From NCBI GenBank assembly GCA_046726375.1, contig JBKPAJ010000181.1, forward strand, positions 6,163 to 70,162: a DNA stretch of 64,000 nucleotides, read 5' to 3'. The position numbers were made by a program, and so were the translations under genes. Position 1 is the stretch's first letter. Each line of letters begins with the position of its first letter. The notes under the pieces are model-generated. The model worked only from the letters and a program-made list of their open reading frames with translations. It searched no databases and was not told the origin of the DNA. This document shows positions 1 through 8,651 of this stretch, in pieces. The stretch comes from DASPWV01 sp046726375. GTDB lineage: Bacteria; Acidobacteriota; Vicinamibacteria; Vicinamibacterales; UBA2999.

Positions 1-163
1 GGCCGCCGTCAGCGACAACAACACTCTCCTCATCCAATGCATAGGCGATCTCACTTTCAAAATTGGAAAAAGCCGAAGCCGGTAAGTATAAGCGCGTGCA
101 ATACAACGGGCGGGAACCGTTTGTATCTTTATGTAACGGGCCGCACTGGTGACATGTCAGAGA

Positions 164-610
164 TCAGACGCCGAACTGTCGGAGGTGGTGGTCCGCGTGG
201 CGGTATTCCAGAACGCCCCACGCTCGGTGGGTCAGGTGTCCGAACGCCGGGTGCTCAGGCCAGGAATCGCTGGCGGGCTTCGATGCGACGCGACCCGCGA
301 GCGCACGGAAGGTCGCTTTTTCGTCGGCGAAGTGCGCCCCATCACACCGCGCAAGAAGCTCAGGCGCGGTGGGCGCCCCCTGCGGCCACGGCGCAACGTA
401 CACGATCAGCTGCTTGATGGGCCAGCGGCGAAACGGAGTGGTCTTCGGTTTCGTCGGCAGCTCACCGATCGCCATTCGCATGGCATCGTTCAGATGCGCA
501 AGCATCTGAGCAGCGTTGAACTTCCCCCATTGCGGTTTTGAATCGGCGTTCAACCGCTCGACGCGGCGGCAGATTTCTTCGCGTGTGTTTGCGTCCCAGA
601 AGGTCTTCAT
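164..610 (-). CDS. DUF1569 / DinB-like small protein
   Basis: A 148-residue soluble protein resembling the DUF1569 branch of the DinB/YfiT four-helix family. What is visible: an N-terminal helix, a motif QMLAHLNDAM near residue 34 with a potential metal-ligand histidine, and a C-terminal EYRHADHHLRQFGV cluster of three histidines. Spaced histidines in these places are the putative metal site of the DinB fold. The ATG at 610 is preceded by a GAGG sequence at suitable distance. It is monocistronic by appearance. The substrate of this family is generally unknown (thiol transfer has been shown for relatives), so no reaction is assigned. Confidence 0.8.
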   Translation of the reverse strand: MKTFWDANTREEICRRVERLNADSKPQWGKFNAAQMLAHLNDAMRMAIGELPTKPKTTPFRRWPIKQLIVYVAPWPQGAPTAPELLARCDGAHFADEKATFRALAGRVASKPASDSWPEHPAFGHLTHRAWGVLEYRHADHHLRQFGV

Positions 611-733
611 TCGTGATCCTCTCGGGGCCGGGTGGGCAGGTTAAAGCGGTCGGGACTCGCGCAGATTAATTGGTGTAATTCTCCACTTGCCCCATCTGAC
701 TTACCCGCCGCCCGTACGGTATCGACCGCCGAA

Positions 734-1474
734 CTACTTAATGTGCCGCCCGCCGTCAACCCGAATTGTCTCTCCGGTCACAAAGTCGCTGTTGCACAGG
801 AACAAGACCGCTTTTGCGACCTCGGCTTCTCCACCCCAACGTCCCAGCGGCGTGTTTTGCGCCACCGCTTCGTGTTCCTGATCCGTCGTTTCCGGCGGCG
901 CAAGGATCGGCCCCGGCGCGATCGTATTCACCGTGATGTTGTGCGCTGCCAATTCGAGCGCCATGGCCTCGGCGAGCGCCTTGAGTCCAGCCTTGGCAAC
1001 GTAATACGTGAGAAAGCCTTCGTAGCGCGGACGCGCGCTCGTCGGCAGCCAATCGCTGAACACAATGATGCGGCCGGCGCCGTTCTGTTTCATCGATGGC
1101 ACCGCTGCATGCGCGCAAAGAAACGCCGACCGGAGCTCGGTGTCCATCTGCACGTTCCAGACATCGAGCGTGAGCTTCTCGAACGGCGTCGCGGCGTATA
1201 AACCCGCCATGGCGATGAACACGTCGATGCGCCCGAACTCCTTCAGCGTCGACTCGACGACGCGCTGACAAGCAGCGGGGTCGGCCAGATTAGCTTGCAA
1301 CGTGAGCGCGCGACGGCCACCCTCGCGCACGCGCGTCGCCGTGCGTTCCGCCTCCGCCGCCGAACGGTTATAGACGAGCGCTACATCGCATCCTTCCCGG
1401 GCAAGCCACTCGGCGACAACACCGCCAATCCGCTTGACGCCGGTGAGGAGCGCAACTTTCCCGTTCAGGTCCAT
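734..1474 (-). CDS. SDR family NAD(P)-dependent oxidoreductase
   Basis: A 246-residue classical short-chain dehydrogenase/reductase. The Rossmann cofactor loop is TGVKRIGG (residues 11-18), a variant of TGxxxGxG seen in pteridine-reductase-like members. The NNAG element is replaced by AMAG (88-91). The catalytic Ser is S140 and the YxxxK pair is Y157/K161. The C-terminal GETIRVDGGRHIK is typical of the family. An NADP-dependent reduction of a carbonyl is expected, but the substrate cannot be told from sequence. It is divergent from the large permease gene starting at 1616, with 141 bp between them that must hold both promoters. Confidence 0.92.
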   Translation of the reverse strand: MDLNGKVALLTGVKRIGGVVAEWLAREGCDVALVYNRSAAEAERTATRVREGGRRALTLQANLADPAACQRVVESTLKEFGRIDVFIAMAGLYAATPFEKLTLDVWNVQMDTELRSAFLCAHAAVPSMKQNGAGRIIVFSDWLPTSARPRYEGFLTYYVAKAGLKALAEAMALELAAHNITVNTIAPGPILAPPETTDQEHEAVAQNTPLGRWGGEAEVAKAVLFLCNSDFVTGETIRVDGGRHIK

Positions 1475-1615
1475 GGAGCTGAGATTTTACTGTCCCGCGG
1501 CGCGCCTCCGCGTCCCACAGACGGACAGATTCCGGACGGTTGCCGCGCACAAAGGTTGTGAATTGAGCAACTTACCGCACTCGCGCCGGGGAACACGGAT
1601 TGCTGTGACGGCGTC

Positions 1616-4045
1616 ATGCTCGATTTGACGGCTGCGCTGCGGGCACTCCGGCGCTCGCCAGCCTTTTCGGTGGGCGCCGTTCTCACCCTCGCGATCGCGT
1701 TGGGGGTCCTCACGACCGCCTTGGGCCTGCTCGCCGGAGCTGTTTCGGGGGAGTCCGCCGGCCGCGATCGGGTAGTTCTGTATCTCACCGAAAGCGTCGA
1801 CGGCCGCCAATATCGAATGCGCTGGCCGTATCCGGCTATCGAGCTCCTGCAATCGAGCGCCACCAGCTTTCAACACATCGCCAGCTACACCGCGTCACGC
1901 ATCAACGCCAACGCGGGTGGCGACGCCATCCGATTCGACATCGATTTCGTGTCGCGCGACTACTTCGACATCGTGGCAACGGCACCTGCGCTCGGACGGC
2001 TGCCCTCGCCGAACAGCTTCGAGGCGGCCATCAGCGACGCCGCCTGGCATCGTCTGTTTGCCGGTTCTCCAGCCGTGCTGGGCCGCGAGATTCGCATCGC
2101 ACGACGGCCAGTCACCATCGTCGGTGTCATGCCGGCCGGCTTTCGCGGTCTGAGCGATCGCGCGGACGCATGGCTCCCGCACGCGCTCGCGGCGCAGCTC
2201 ACGTTTCGCGAGTACCTCACGTCCACGGAGTACTTTCACACGGTTATCGCCCAGCTTGCTCCAGGAACGACGCTCGACCAGGCGCGCAGCGAACTGGCAG
2301 TGATTGCCGCGCAAATCAGCGCGACGGTACCGCCGCGCGACGATCGCGCCACAGCGCGTGGCGCCGACGCAGTGCCGTTCGATGAAGCACGGCGCAGTCC
2401 TGCTGCGATTCGCGCCGGCACGCTCGTGGTTGTGGCATCGGTTCTCGTGCTTCTCATCGCCGCGGTGAACATCGCGATGCTCGTGGCCGCGCGCATCGCG
2501 CAGCGGCATCGCGAATTTGCGATCCGGATGGCGATCGGCGCCCGCCGCACCGCGGTCTTTCGCACGATATCGATCGAGATTGGCGTGGTCATGCTCGCAG
2601 GCGTTGTGGCGGCGGCGATAGCGGCGTTGTGGGCCGGCGATTTGATCGCGCAATCACTGCCGCCTGCGCTCGCGATACCCGCCAACGATTGGGGACAGCT
2701 TGCAAGCTTTGCCGGCGTGCGAATCAATCCCTTCGTATTCGGCATTGTGTTCGCGGCAGCCGCGCTCACGACACTGCTGATCGCATTGCCGGGATGCCGC
2801 CGGATCCTCGACGGAGAGCTCGCCGAGCTCTTGAAGCGTGTCGGCGTAGGACTTGGACGCGCACCAGGTTTGTCGCTGCGCGCGATGCTTGCGGTCGAAA
2901 TCGCGGCGTCGATTGCGCTGCTCGCGTCCGCGGGTCTCGTGTTCAGAACGATTTGGGCGATGAGCGCAATCGATCCTGGCTTCGATCCCTCGAACGTGAT
3001 CGCCCTGTCTGTGATGGAGGACGGCACGGCGGAGCGAGCCGTACCCGGTCCGCAGTTTGTTGTTCGCCTGCTCGACGCCGTGAGAACCGCACGTGGCGTG
3101 AGTGGAGTCACGCTCGATCAGAGCACGCCGTTCAGCGCGCGCGGAGCGCGACTCGGACTGGTGATCGAAGGCCGCCCCGAGATGGCTGCACAGCCGCCCG
3201 TGGTGGGCTGGCATCGCGTCGGTCCCGATCACTTTTCGACGCTGCGCATTCCGATCCTTCGCGGCCGCGGCTTTACCGCCGACGACCGGCGCGGCCGGAC
3301 GCCCGTGGTCGTGATCAACGATGCGGCTGCCAGGCGCTTCTTCCCTGACCAGGATCCCATCGGCCAACGCGTACGGCTGCCTGCCGTCGAGCCTGGCGAT
3401 GCTGACATCGCCGAAATCGTCGGCATCGTCGGCAATGTGGTGTATTGGCCGCCTGATGAGGTTCCGGGCCCCGACGTGTATCAGCCAGCGCTGCAGTTCA
3501 GCTACCTGTTTACGACGCTGATGGTGCGGGCTGTTGGTGAGCCCGCGCAGGCGATTGCGTCGATCCGTGAAGCGATGCGCCAAGCCGATCCCAACCTTCC
3601 GCTCTTCGACATCGTCACAATGGAGGACAAGGCGGCGGCGGGCCGCGCGGATCGACGCTTTCTCCTGTTGCTCCTTGGAGTGTGCGCCGGGCTCGGACTG
3701 CTGCTGTCGGCTGTCGGTGTATTTGCGGTAACAGCCTCCTGGATGGAGGGGCGTCGCCGCGAGCTCGGCACCCGCATCGCGCTCGGTGCACAGCCGCGAA
3801 GCCTGGTCCGACTGGTGATGCGCGGCACGATGCTGCAGGCCGGCGTGGGCACCATCGGAGGGCTTGCGCTTGGGCTTGCGGCAGGACGTCTGCTGCAATC
3901 GCTGTTGTTTGGCGTGGGTCCGCATGATCCGGCGACTCTGGGTTTGGCTGCCGCCGCTATGCTGATGACCAGCGCTGTTGCCGCGTATCTCCCGGCGCGG
4001 CGTGCGTTACGGCTCGATCCGGTTCGCGAAATCAACGACGAGTAG
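1616..4045 (+). CDS. ADOP-type duplicated FtsX/MacB-like ABC permease
   Basis: An 809-residue membrane protein with two tandem copies of the MacB periplasmic-core plus FtsX permease module. A TM segment lies at about residues 16-40, followed by a periplasmic core, an FtsX block with three TMs (about 270-400, with EFAIRMAIGARR), a second single TM near 425, a second periplasmic core (about 445-660) and a last FtsX block (about 675-800, with ELGTRIALGAQPRSLVR and the PARRALRLDPVREIN ending). This is the architecture of the 'acidobacterial duplicated orphan permease' family. No ATPase gene is adjacent, which fits the orphan label. Function is probably mechanotransmission or export of an unknown substrate with an ATPase encoded elsewhere (inference). 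Confidence 0.93.
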   Translation: MLDLTAALRALRRSPAFSVGAVLTLAIALGVLTTALGLLAGAVSGESAGRDRVVLYLTESVDGRQYRMRWPYPAIELLQSSATSFQHIASYTASRINANAGGDAIRFDIDFVSRDYFDIVATAPALGRLPSPNSFEAAISDAAWHRLFAGSPAVLGREIRIARRPVTIVGVMPAGFRGLSDRADAWLPHALAAQLTFREYLTSTEYFHTVIAQLAPGTTLDQARSELAVIAAQISATVPPRDDRATARGADAVPFDEARRSPAAIRAGTLVVVASVLVLLIAAVNIAMLVAARIAQRHREFAIRMAIGARRTAVFRTISIEIGVVMLAGVVAAAIAALWAGDLIAQSLPPALAIPANDWGQLASFAGVRINPFVFGIVFAAAALTTLLIALPGCRRILDGELAELLKRVGVGLGRAPGLSLRAMLAVEIAASIALLASAGLVFRTIWAMSAIDPGFDPSNVIALSVMEDGTAERAVPGPQFVVRLLDAVRTARGVSGVTLDQSTPFSARGARLGLVIEGRPEMAAQPPVVGWHRVGPDHFSTLRIPILRGRGFTADDRRGRTPVVVINDAAARRFFPDQDPIGQRVRLPAVEPGDADIAEIVGIVGNVVYWPPDEVPGPDVYQPALQFSYLFTTLMVRAVGEPAQAIASIREAMRQADPNLPLFDIVTMEDKAAAGRADRRFLLLLLGVCAGLGLLLSAVGVFAVTASWMEGRRRELGTRIALGAQPRSLVRLVMRGTMLQAGVGTIGGLALGLAAGRLLQSLLFGVGPHDPATLGLAAAAMLMTSAVAAYLPARRALRLDPVREINDE

Positions 4046-4049
4046 AGCT

Positions 4050-4241
4050 ATGAAATACGCCGACTACATCGTGAGCGTCATCCTCGCCTTCGTTCTTCTG
4101 GGAGTTCTGGTTGCGTGGACGCGCGCCGACTACGCCGGCGACACAGCCCGCTTCTCCTGTCGCGCCGGTAAGTCATCGCCTGCGGTCACCATGAAGGGGA
4201 TGGTGATCTATCCGCGGTGCGCAGCGGGCAAGCGTAGCTGA
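4050..4241 (+). CDS. small single-TM hypothetical protein
   Basis: A 63-residue protein starting 4 nt after the permease stop codon. It has a short N-terminus (MKYADY), one hydrophobic segment (about residues 7-23, IVSVILAFVLLGVLVAW) and a mildly basic tail containing two cysteines and ending CAAGKRS. It is not recognised as a named family. The in-frame upstream extension overlaps the permease and is not needed. The tight spacing suggests co-translation with the permease, and a small accessory membrane subunit is possible, but nothing in the sequence proves it. Confidence 0.5.
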   Translation: MKYADYIVSVILAFVLLGVLVAWTRADYAGDTARFSCRAGKSSPAVTMKGMVIYPRCAAGKRS

Positions 4242-4274
4242 CGCGAATCGTGTCACAATCGCGGGGCTTTCCGC

Positions 4275-5630
4275 ATGCCCCGCTCGAGCAAAGCGCTTTC
4301 GCCGCCGCGACTGCTAGCGGCTTCGATCGTCGGTCTGATCTTGGTCGGAACCTCGCTGCTCCTTCTGCCGGTCGCAGTCAATCCGGGACGTTCGATTTCA
4401 GTGCTCGACGCGTTCTTCACAGCGACCTCCGCGGTGTGCGTCACCGGCCTCATCGTCGTCGATACACCCAACGTGTTTTCGTCTTTCGGGCTGGCCGTGA
4501 TTCTGCTGCTCATTCAGCTGGGCGGTTTGGGCTACATGACCATCTCGACCGTGCTTGCATCACTGCTTGGCAGGTCTGTGACGCTGCAGGAGCGTTTGAC
4601 GCTGCAGGAAGCGCTCAATGCGCACGATCTCGAAGGCCTCGTGCGGTTCGCCGGAACGGTGTTGAAGCTGACGCTCGTCTTCGAAGGAACCGGGGCGTTG
4701 TTACTGGCGCTGCGCTGGTGGCCGGACTTAGGCGTGCAGTCTCTCTGGTACGGAGGGTTTCACGCGGTTTCGGCATTCAACAACGCCGGGTTTTCGCTAT
4801 GGAGCGACAATCTCGTCCGCTGGCGCGCGGATCTCGCCGTCAACGCCGTCATCACGGCGCTGATCATCTGCGGCGGACTCGGCTTCTTCGTCTTGTCTGA
4901 ACTAACGAACGTGCGCCTGCGGCGAATCACGCTGTCGCTTCACACGAAGATCGTCCTCACCGCCACGATCGTGCTGCTGGTGGGGGGGACGCTCGCCATT
5001 CTTGCGCTCGAATGGAACAACCCCAGAACCTTCGCGGCCGGCTGGCCACTCAACGAGCGTGTCCTGGCCGCCTGGTTTCAGTCGGTTACGGCACGGACCG
5101 CGGGTTTCAACACCCTGGACGCCGGCGCCATGACGCAACCGGCGCTGTTTGTCACGATGGCGTTGATGTTCATCGGCGCTTCGCCCGGGAGCACCGGCGG
5201 CGGCGTGAAGACCACGACGTTCAGCATTACTGTTGCGGCGCTGTGGGCGACCGTTCGCGGCAACCATGAGCCGGAGGTGTTCCATCGACGCATTCCGTCG
5301 GACACCGTCGCCAGGGCCTTCTTCGTGTCGCTCATTGCGTTTCTGGGACTGAACACCGTGGCCGGCGCGGTGCTGATTACACAGCACCGTGATCTGCTAC
5401 CCACTTTGTTCGAAACAACATCCGCTTTCGGAACAGTGGGATTGTCGATGGGCGAGCAGGGATCCGTGGTGAGCCTCAGCGGCTTCTTCACACCGATCGG
5501 AAAGCTGCTGATTTCGGGCATGATGTTCATGGGACGCGTGGGTCCGTTGACCCTTGCGTTCGCACTTGCCGCCCGCATGTCGGCGCGTGCAAAAATCAGA
5601 TACCCCGAGGGCAAGGTTCTGATTGGCTGA
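4275..5630 (+). CDS. ktrB: KtrB/TrkH-type potassium translocating subunit
   Basis: A 451-residue integral membrane protein of the Trk/Ktr/HKT superfamily. The four P-loop filters are recognisable: TSAVCVTGL (51-59), SAFNNAGFS, SVTARTAGFNT and TSAFGTVGLSMG, each with the selectivity-filter glycine. Length (about 450) and the partner gene, a single-RCK protein, fit the Ktr rather than the Trk system. It mediates Na- or H-coupled K+ uptake at the inner membrane. The stop is followed after 6 nt by the regulatory subunit, so the two form one transcription unit. The gene symbol is by architecture and could equally be written trkH. Confidence 0.93.
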   Translation: MPRSSKALSPPRLLAASIVGLILVGTSLLLLPVAVNPGRSISVLDAFFTATSAVCVTGLIVVDTPNVFSSFGLAVILLLIQLGGLGYMTISTVLASLLGRSVTLQERLTLQEALNAHDLEGLVRFAGTVLKLTLVFEGTGALLLALRWWPDLGVQSLWYGGFHAVSAFNNAGFSLWSDNLVRWRADLAVNAVITALIICGGLGFFVLSELTNVRLRRITLSLHTKIVLTATIVLLVGGTLAILALEWNNPRTFAAGWPLNERVLAAWFQSVTARTAGFNTLDAGAMTQPALFVTMALMFIGASPGSTGGGVKTTTFSITVAALWATVRGNHEPEVFHRRIPSDTVARAFFVSLIAFLGLNTVAGAVLITQHRDLLPTLFETTSAFGTVGLSMGEQGSVVSLSGFFTPIGKLLISGMMFMGRVGPLTLAFALAARMSARAKIRYPEGKVLIG

Positions 5631-5636
5631 GGGTCA

Positions 5637-6332
5637 ATGGCGCGACGATCTTTCGCAGTGATCGGGTTGGGGCGATTCGGCGCAGCGATGGCGAGCACGC
5701 TCGCCGGTCTCGGCCACGACGTCATCGGCATTGACGGCAGCGAGGATAAGGTGCGCGCGCTCGCCGACGTGGTATCGCTGGCGATACAACTGGATGCGAC
5801 CGATGAACGTGCCTTGCGCGCCGCCGGCATCAAAGACGTGGACGTCGCCGTGGTCTCGATCGGCGAAGACATCGAATCGAGCCTGCTCGTCGTCACGCTC
5901 GTGCGCGAGCTCGGAATCAAGAACATCGTCGCGAAAGCGGTGACCCCGCTGCACGGCCGCATTCTCGAAAAACTGGGCGTCACCCGCGTTGTCTTCCCCG
6001 AACGCGAAATGGCCATGCGGATTGCGCACAGTCTGGTCGTGCCGAACGTGATCGATTACATCGAGCTCTCCAACGAGTTCTCGATCGTCGAAGTGCCGGC
6101 GCCGCCGGAGTTTGTCGGCAAAACCCTGCGCGAGATCGGCCTTCGGTCGAGGTTTGGGCTGACGACGATCGCCATCAAACACACCAGACCCGGCGACAAG
6201 CAGTTCACGAACATCGCGCCTGGCCCGGATGACGTCGTGCAAACCGGAGACGTGCTGTCGCTGCTTGGCAGCAACGAGCGGCTCGGCCAACTCGATCAAA
6301 TGCTCAAGAAAGCGACCTTACCGTCGGCGTAA
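5637..6332 (+). CDS. ktrA: KtrA/TrkA-type potassium channel regulatory subunit
   Basis: A 231-residue cytosolic gating subunit. The N-terminal RCK domain has the nucleotide-binding VIGLGRFG glycine motif (8-15) and an acidic IDGSEDK at the end of the second strand; RCK_N covers about residues 4-120 and an RCK_C domain covers about 140-225. There is one RCK unit, as in KtrA, not the tandem pair of enteric TrkA. It would form an octameric ring on the membrane subunit encoded just upstream and bind ATP/ADP or NAD. GAGGG 3 nt before the ATG is the likely ribosome site, placed over the preceding stop. Confidence 0.93.
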   Translation: MARRSFAVIGLGRFGAAMASTLAGLGHDVIGIDGSEDKVRALADVVSLAIQLDATDERALRAAGIKDVDVAVVSIGEDIESSLLVVTLVRELGIKNIVAKAVTPLHGRILEKLGVTRVVFPEREMAMRIAHSLVVPNVIDYIELSNEFSIVEVPAPPEFVGKTLREIGLRSRFGLTTIAIKHTRPGDKQFTNIAPGPDDVVQTGDVLSLLGSNERLGQLDQMLKKATLPSA

Positions 6333-6503
6333 GCATTTTCGCGGCGCGTAAGTGGGCCGCGGACCCTTCTCGTTAAAGCAGTCAAAAACCGCAGCATCGG
6401 ACCACGTCTCGTCCTCCGGACCTTGGCTTGCTTTCTGCTATCCCCACAGGCGCGCCACAACGACGATTGTTGTCTTTTTCACCGGCGAAGAGGAGCACCG
6501 ACG

Positions 6504-6992
6504 ATGGGACGTAGAGTGCTGATGGCAGTGGCTGTGATGATCGTGGTGGGGACCGCCGCAAGCGCGCACGCTCAAACCATCCGGATGACGGCCCTGATGA
6601 CGGGTGGAAATGAAACGCCCCCGATCCTTACCGGCGCCTATGCGACGGCGCAGGTCACGGTCGAGATGTCCACTCAAACAGTGTCCTGGAACATCGATGT
6701 CTTCAATCTGCCGTCAGGCATCAACAACGCGCACTTCCATGTCGGCCCGGTCGGGATCGCAGGACCCACGGTGGTCAACGTTCCCTTTCCGGCAAATGCA
6801 TCGAACGAATTCAATCTGAGTGGCTCGGCGACCGCGGCAAATCTCACCGTGCGCGGCGACCAGGGTATCCGCTCATGGGAGGACTTTCTGCAGTCGCTGG
6901 TCGGCGGCCAGGTGTATCTGAACATCCACACAAACGTCAACGGTGGCGGCGAGATTCGAGGACAGGTGCTTCGCGAAACACCTCGAGACTGA
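6504..6992 (+). CDS. secreted CHRD-domain protein
   Basis: A 162-residue exported protein. The start at 6504 is chosen because AGGAG lies at 6491-6495, and because it gives a clean signal peptide (basic MGRRVLM, hydrophobic core, cleavage near AHAQ). The remainder is a CHRD domain: the family's NNAHFHVGPVGIAGPTV and VYLNIHTNVNGGGEIRGQV blocks are visible near the middle and C-terminus. CHRD domains occur in chordin and many bacterial extracellular proteins, and no enzymatic role is established. A hairpin with a short T run follows at 7041-7080. Confidence 0.88.
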   Translation: MGRRVLMAVAVMIVVGTAASAHAQTIRMTALMTGGNETPPILTGAYATAQVTVEMSTQTVSWNIDVFNLPSGINNAHFHVGPVGIAGPTVVNVPFPANASNEFNLSGSATAANLTVRGDQGIRSWEDFLQSLVGGQVYLNIHTNVNGGGEIRGQVLRETPRD

Positions 6993-7040
6993 CTCGCGAT
7001 TTCAAATTCGGCGTGGCGTAGGCGCACGTCACACCGGGAG

Positions 7041-7080
7041 GCCCGGCGTCGCACGTCCCCGCGGCGCCGGGCCGCGTTTT
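7041..7080 (+). terminator. hairpin with T run after the CHRD gene
   Basis: Arms GCCCGGCG (7041-7048) and CGCCGGGC (7065-7072) pair perfectly over 8 bp, with a 16-nt loop. The sequence then reads CGCG and four Ts at 7077-7080. The loop is long and the T run short, so this is a moderate-quality intrinsic terminator. Confidence 0.5.
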
Positions 7081-7086
7081 GTACGG

Positions 7087-7166
7087 GCCCTGAGCGACCC
7101 ACCCACAGTTCGTCGGAGTCGAAGGGCCCGCCCTGAACGATGCACGATTCGTCGGAGGCGAAGGGC
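7087..7166. repeat. tandem pair of GCCCTGA...CGAAGGGC palindromic units
   Basis: Two units lie back to back, 7087-7127 and 7130-7166. Each starts with GCCCTGA and ends with CGAAGGGC, so each can fold into a long imperfect hairpin. The 19-nt right-hand parts (7109-7127 and 7148-7166) match with one mismatch. A related compact unit lies at 23301-23321. The pair lies directly before the glycosyltransferase start. Confidence 0.6.
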
Positions 7167-7169
7167 TGA

Positions 7170-7175
7170 TACGAT
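7170..7175 (+). promoter_or_regulatory. TACGAT -10-like hexamer 7 nt before a GTG start
   Basis: TACGAT sits 7 nt before the GTG at 7183 and no Shine-Dalgarno lies at normal distance, which would give a leaderless mRNA. It is one of several such cases in the window. Confidence 0.35.
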
Positions 7176-7182
7176 CAGCTTC

Positions 7183-8586
7183 GTGAAGCTCTCGGTCGTA
7201 ATGCCCTGCTTCAACGAGAGGGCCACGATTCGCGAGATCGTCTCGCGCGTTCTTGCGGTCGAACTCCCCGTCGAAAAAGAGCTCGTCATCGTTGACGATG
7301 GTTCGACCGACGGGACGCGCGACATTCTCGCCGGAATGGACGGTCGCGGCGGTGTCCGGGTCGTCCTGCAGCAACACAATCAAGGCAAGGGCGCGGCCGT
7401 GGCGCGCGGAATACGCGAATCCACCGGCGATGTCCTCGTCATACAGGACGCCGACCTCGAGTACGACCCGCGAGAGTACCAGCTCCTCCTGCAACCCATT
7501 CTCGAAGGCAAGGCCGACGTCGTCTACGGCTCGCGCTTTCTCGGCTCGCCACGCGGGCATCGCGTCCTCTATTTCTGGCACTCCATCGGCAACAGGTTCC
7601 TGACGCTGCTCTCGAACGCCTTCACCGATCTCAATCTGACCGACATGGAGACCTGCTACAAAATGTTCGTCCGCGACGTCGCGAATCGTCTCGATCTTCA
7701 GTCTCGTGATTTCGGCATGGAACCCGAGATCACGTGCAAAGTGGCGCGCATGCGAGCGCGCGTCTACGAGGTGCCGATCTCTTACCACGGGCGGACCTAC
7801 GAAGAAGGCAAGAAGATCGGCGTGAAGGACGCCTTCAAGGCCGTCTGGGTGCTGCTCCGGTATTCGCGCTGGGAAGCGCCGCAGCACGACGTTGGCGCCA
7901 TCACCCTCCGGCGCATGGCGACGCTCTCGCCGTACAATCGCTGGCTGCACGACCGGTTCGAGCATTACCTCGGCACGCGTATTCTCGAAGTCGGATCCGG
8001 AGTGGGGAATCAAACGCGCTTCTTCGTGGATGAACGTGAGCGTGTGATTGCGTCCGATATCGAACCGCACTATCTGCGCGAGTTAATCGGGCGGTTCGGC
8101 GAGCGCTCCAACGTCAAGATTGCGTCGTACCACTTTCCCCTGCGCGACGGCGATCGCGCGGAGCTCAAAAGCGATCGCGTGAACACGATCGTGTGCCTCA
8201 ACGTCCTCGAACACATCAAAGACGACAGGTCGACGCTGCGTGATTTCGCCGACGTGCTCGAGCCGGGCGGCCACCTGGTGTTGCTCGTACCTGCGATGAA
8301 GGCGCTGTACGGGACGCTCGATCGGCACCTCCATCATCATCGGCGCTATGCACTGGAGGAACTCAAGTCGGCTGTCGCGAATGCCGGCTTCCATATCGAC
8401 AGCATTCGCTTTCTCAATCGTCCAGCGGTGTTCGGGTGGTGGCTCAGTTCACGCGTGCTCAAGCGCCGCGTGATGCCGAAAGGTCAGCTCAAGGCGTTCA
8501 AGATTCTGATGCCGCTTCTCCGCCTCGAAGAAAAGTCCGAACCAGGATTCGGACTTTCGCTGCTCGTCCTCGCCAGACGCCTGTAG
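7183..8586 (+). CDS. bifunctional family 2 glycosyltransferase / class I methyltransferase
   Basis: A 467-residue fusion. Residues 1-235 are a GT2 (dolichol-phosphate-mannose-synthase-like) domain: LSVVMPCFNE at the start, DDGSTDGT (38-45) and QDADLEYDP for nucleotide-sugar and metal binding. Residues about 250-467 are a SAM-dependent methyltransferase with motif I ILEVGSGVGNQT (267-278) and a downstream NTIVCLNVLEHI block. There are no transmembrane segments. The start is put at GTG 7183 because the GT2 fold begins there; open frame extends further upstream but covers the repeats and overlaps the CHRD gene. It is probably involved in making a methylated glycolipid or surface glycan (inference). 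Confidence 0.88.
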   Translation: MKLSVVMPCFNERATIREIVSRVLAVELPVEKELVIVDDGSTDGTRDILAGMDGRGGVRVVLQQHNQGKGAAVARGIRESTGDVLVIQDADLEYDPREYQLLLQPILEGKADVVYGSRFLGSPRGHRVLYFWHSIGNRFLTLLSNAFTDLNLTDMETCYKMFVRDVANRLDLQSRDFGMEPEITCKVARMRARVYEVPISYHGRTYEEGKKIGVKDAFKAVWVLLRYSRWEAPQHDVGAITLRRMATLSPYNRWLHDRFEHYLGTRILEVGSGVGNQTRFFVDERERVIASDIEPHYLRELIGRFGERSNVKIASYHFPLRDGDRAELKSDRVNTIVCLNVLEHIKDDRSTLRDFADVLEPGGHLVLLVPAMKALYGTLDRHLHHHRRYALEELKSAVANAGFHIDSIRFLNRPAVFGWWLSSRVLKRRVMPKGQLKAFKILMPLLRLEEKSEPGFGLSLLVLARRL

Positions 8587-8644
8587 ACCGTCGACCGTCG
8601 ACTGTCTGCCGCCGACCGTCCACCGTCCACCATCGACCGTCGAC
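8586..8644. repeat. heptanucleotide tandem repeat, GACCGTC type
   Basis: Eight 7-nt units run head to tail between two convergent genes: four exact GACCGTC copies and four variants (GACTGTC, TGCCGCC, CACCGTC, CACCATC). The first unit overlaps the last base of the upstream stop codon. This is a short tandem repeat and not a simple hairpin terminator. Confidence 0.8.
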
Positions 8645-8651
8645 AACAGCG

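Noticed and set aside
734..1474. Frameshift or pseudogene because TGxxxGxG and NNAG are altered
   Set aside because: The reading frame is intact, S140, Y157 and K161 are present, and TGxxRIGG variants are known in pteridine-reductase-like SDRs.
1555..1570. GTGAATTGAG as a fourth copy of the dispersed leader element
   Set aside because: Only the short terminal word matches; the GCGCCAAC and ATGCCA blocks are missing at the required distance.
2654..3925. A 423-codon open frame opposite the ADOP permease
   Set aside because: Same shadow pattern, no recognisable fold or start context.
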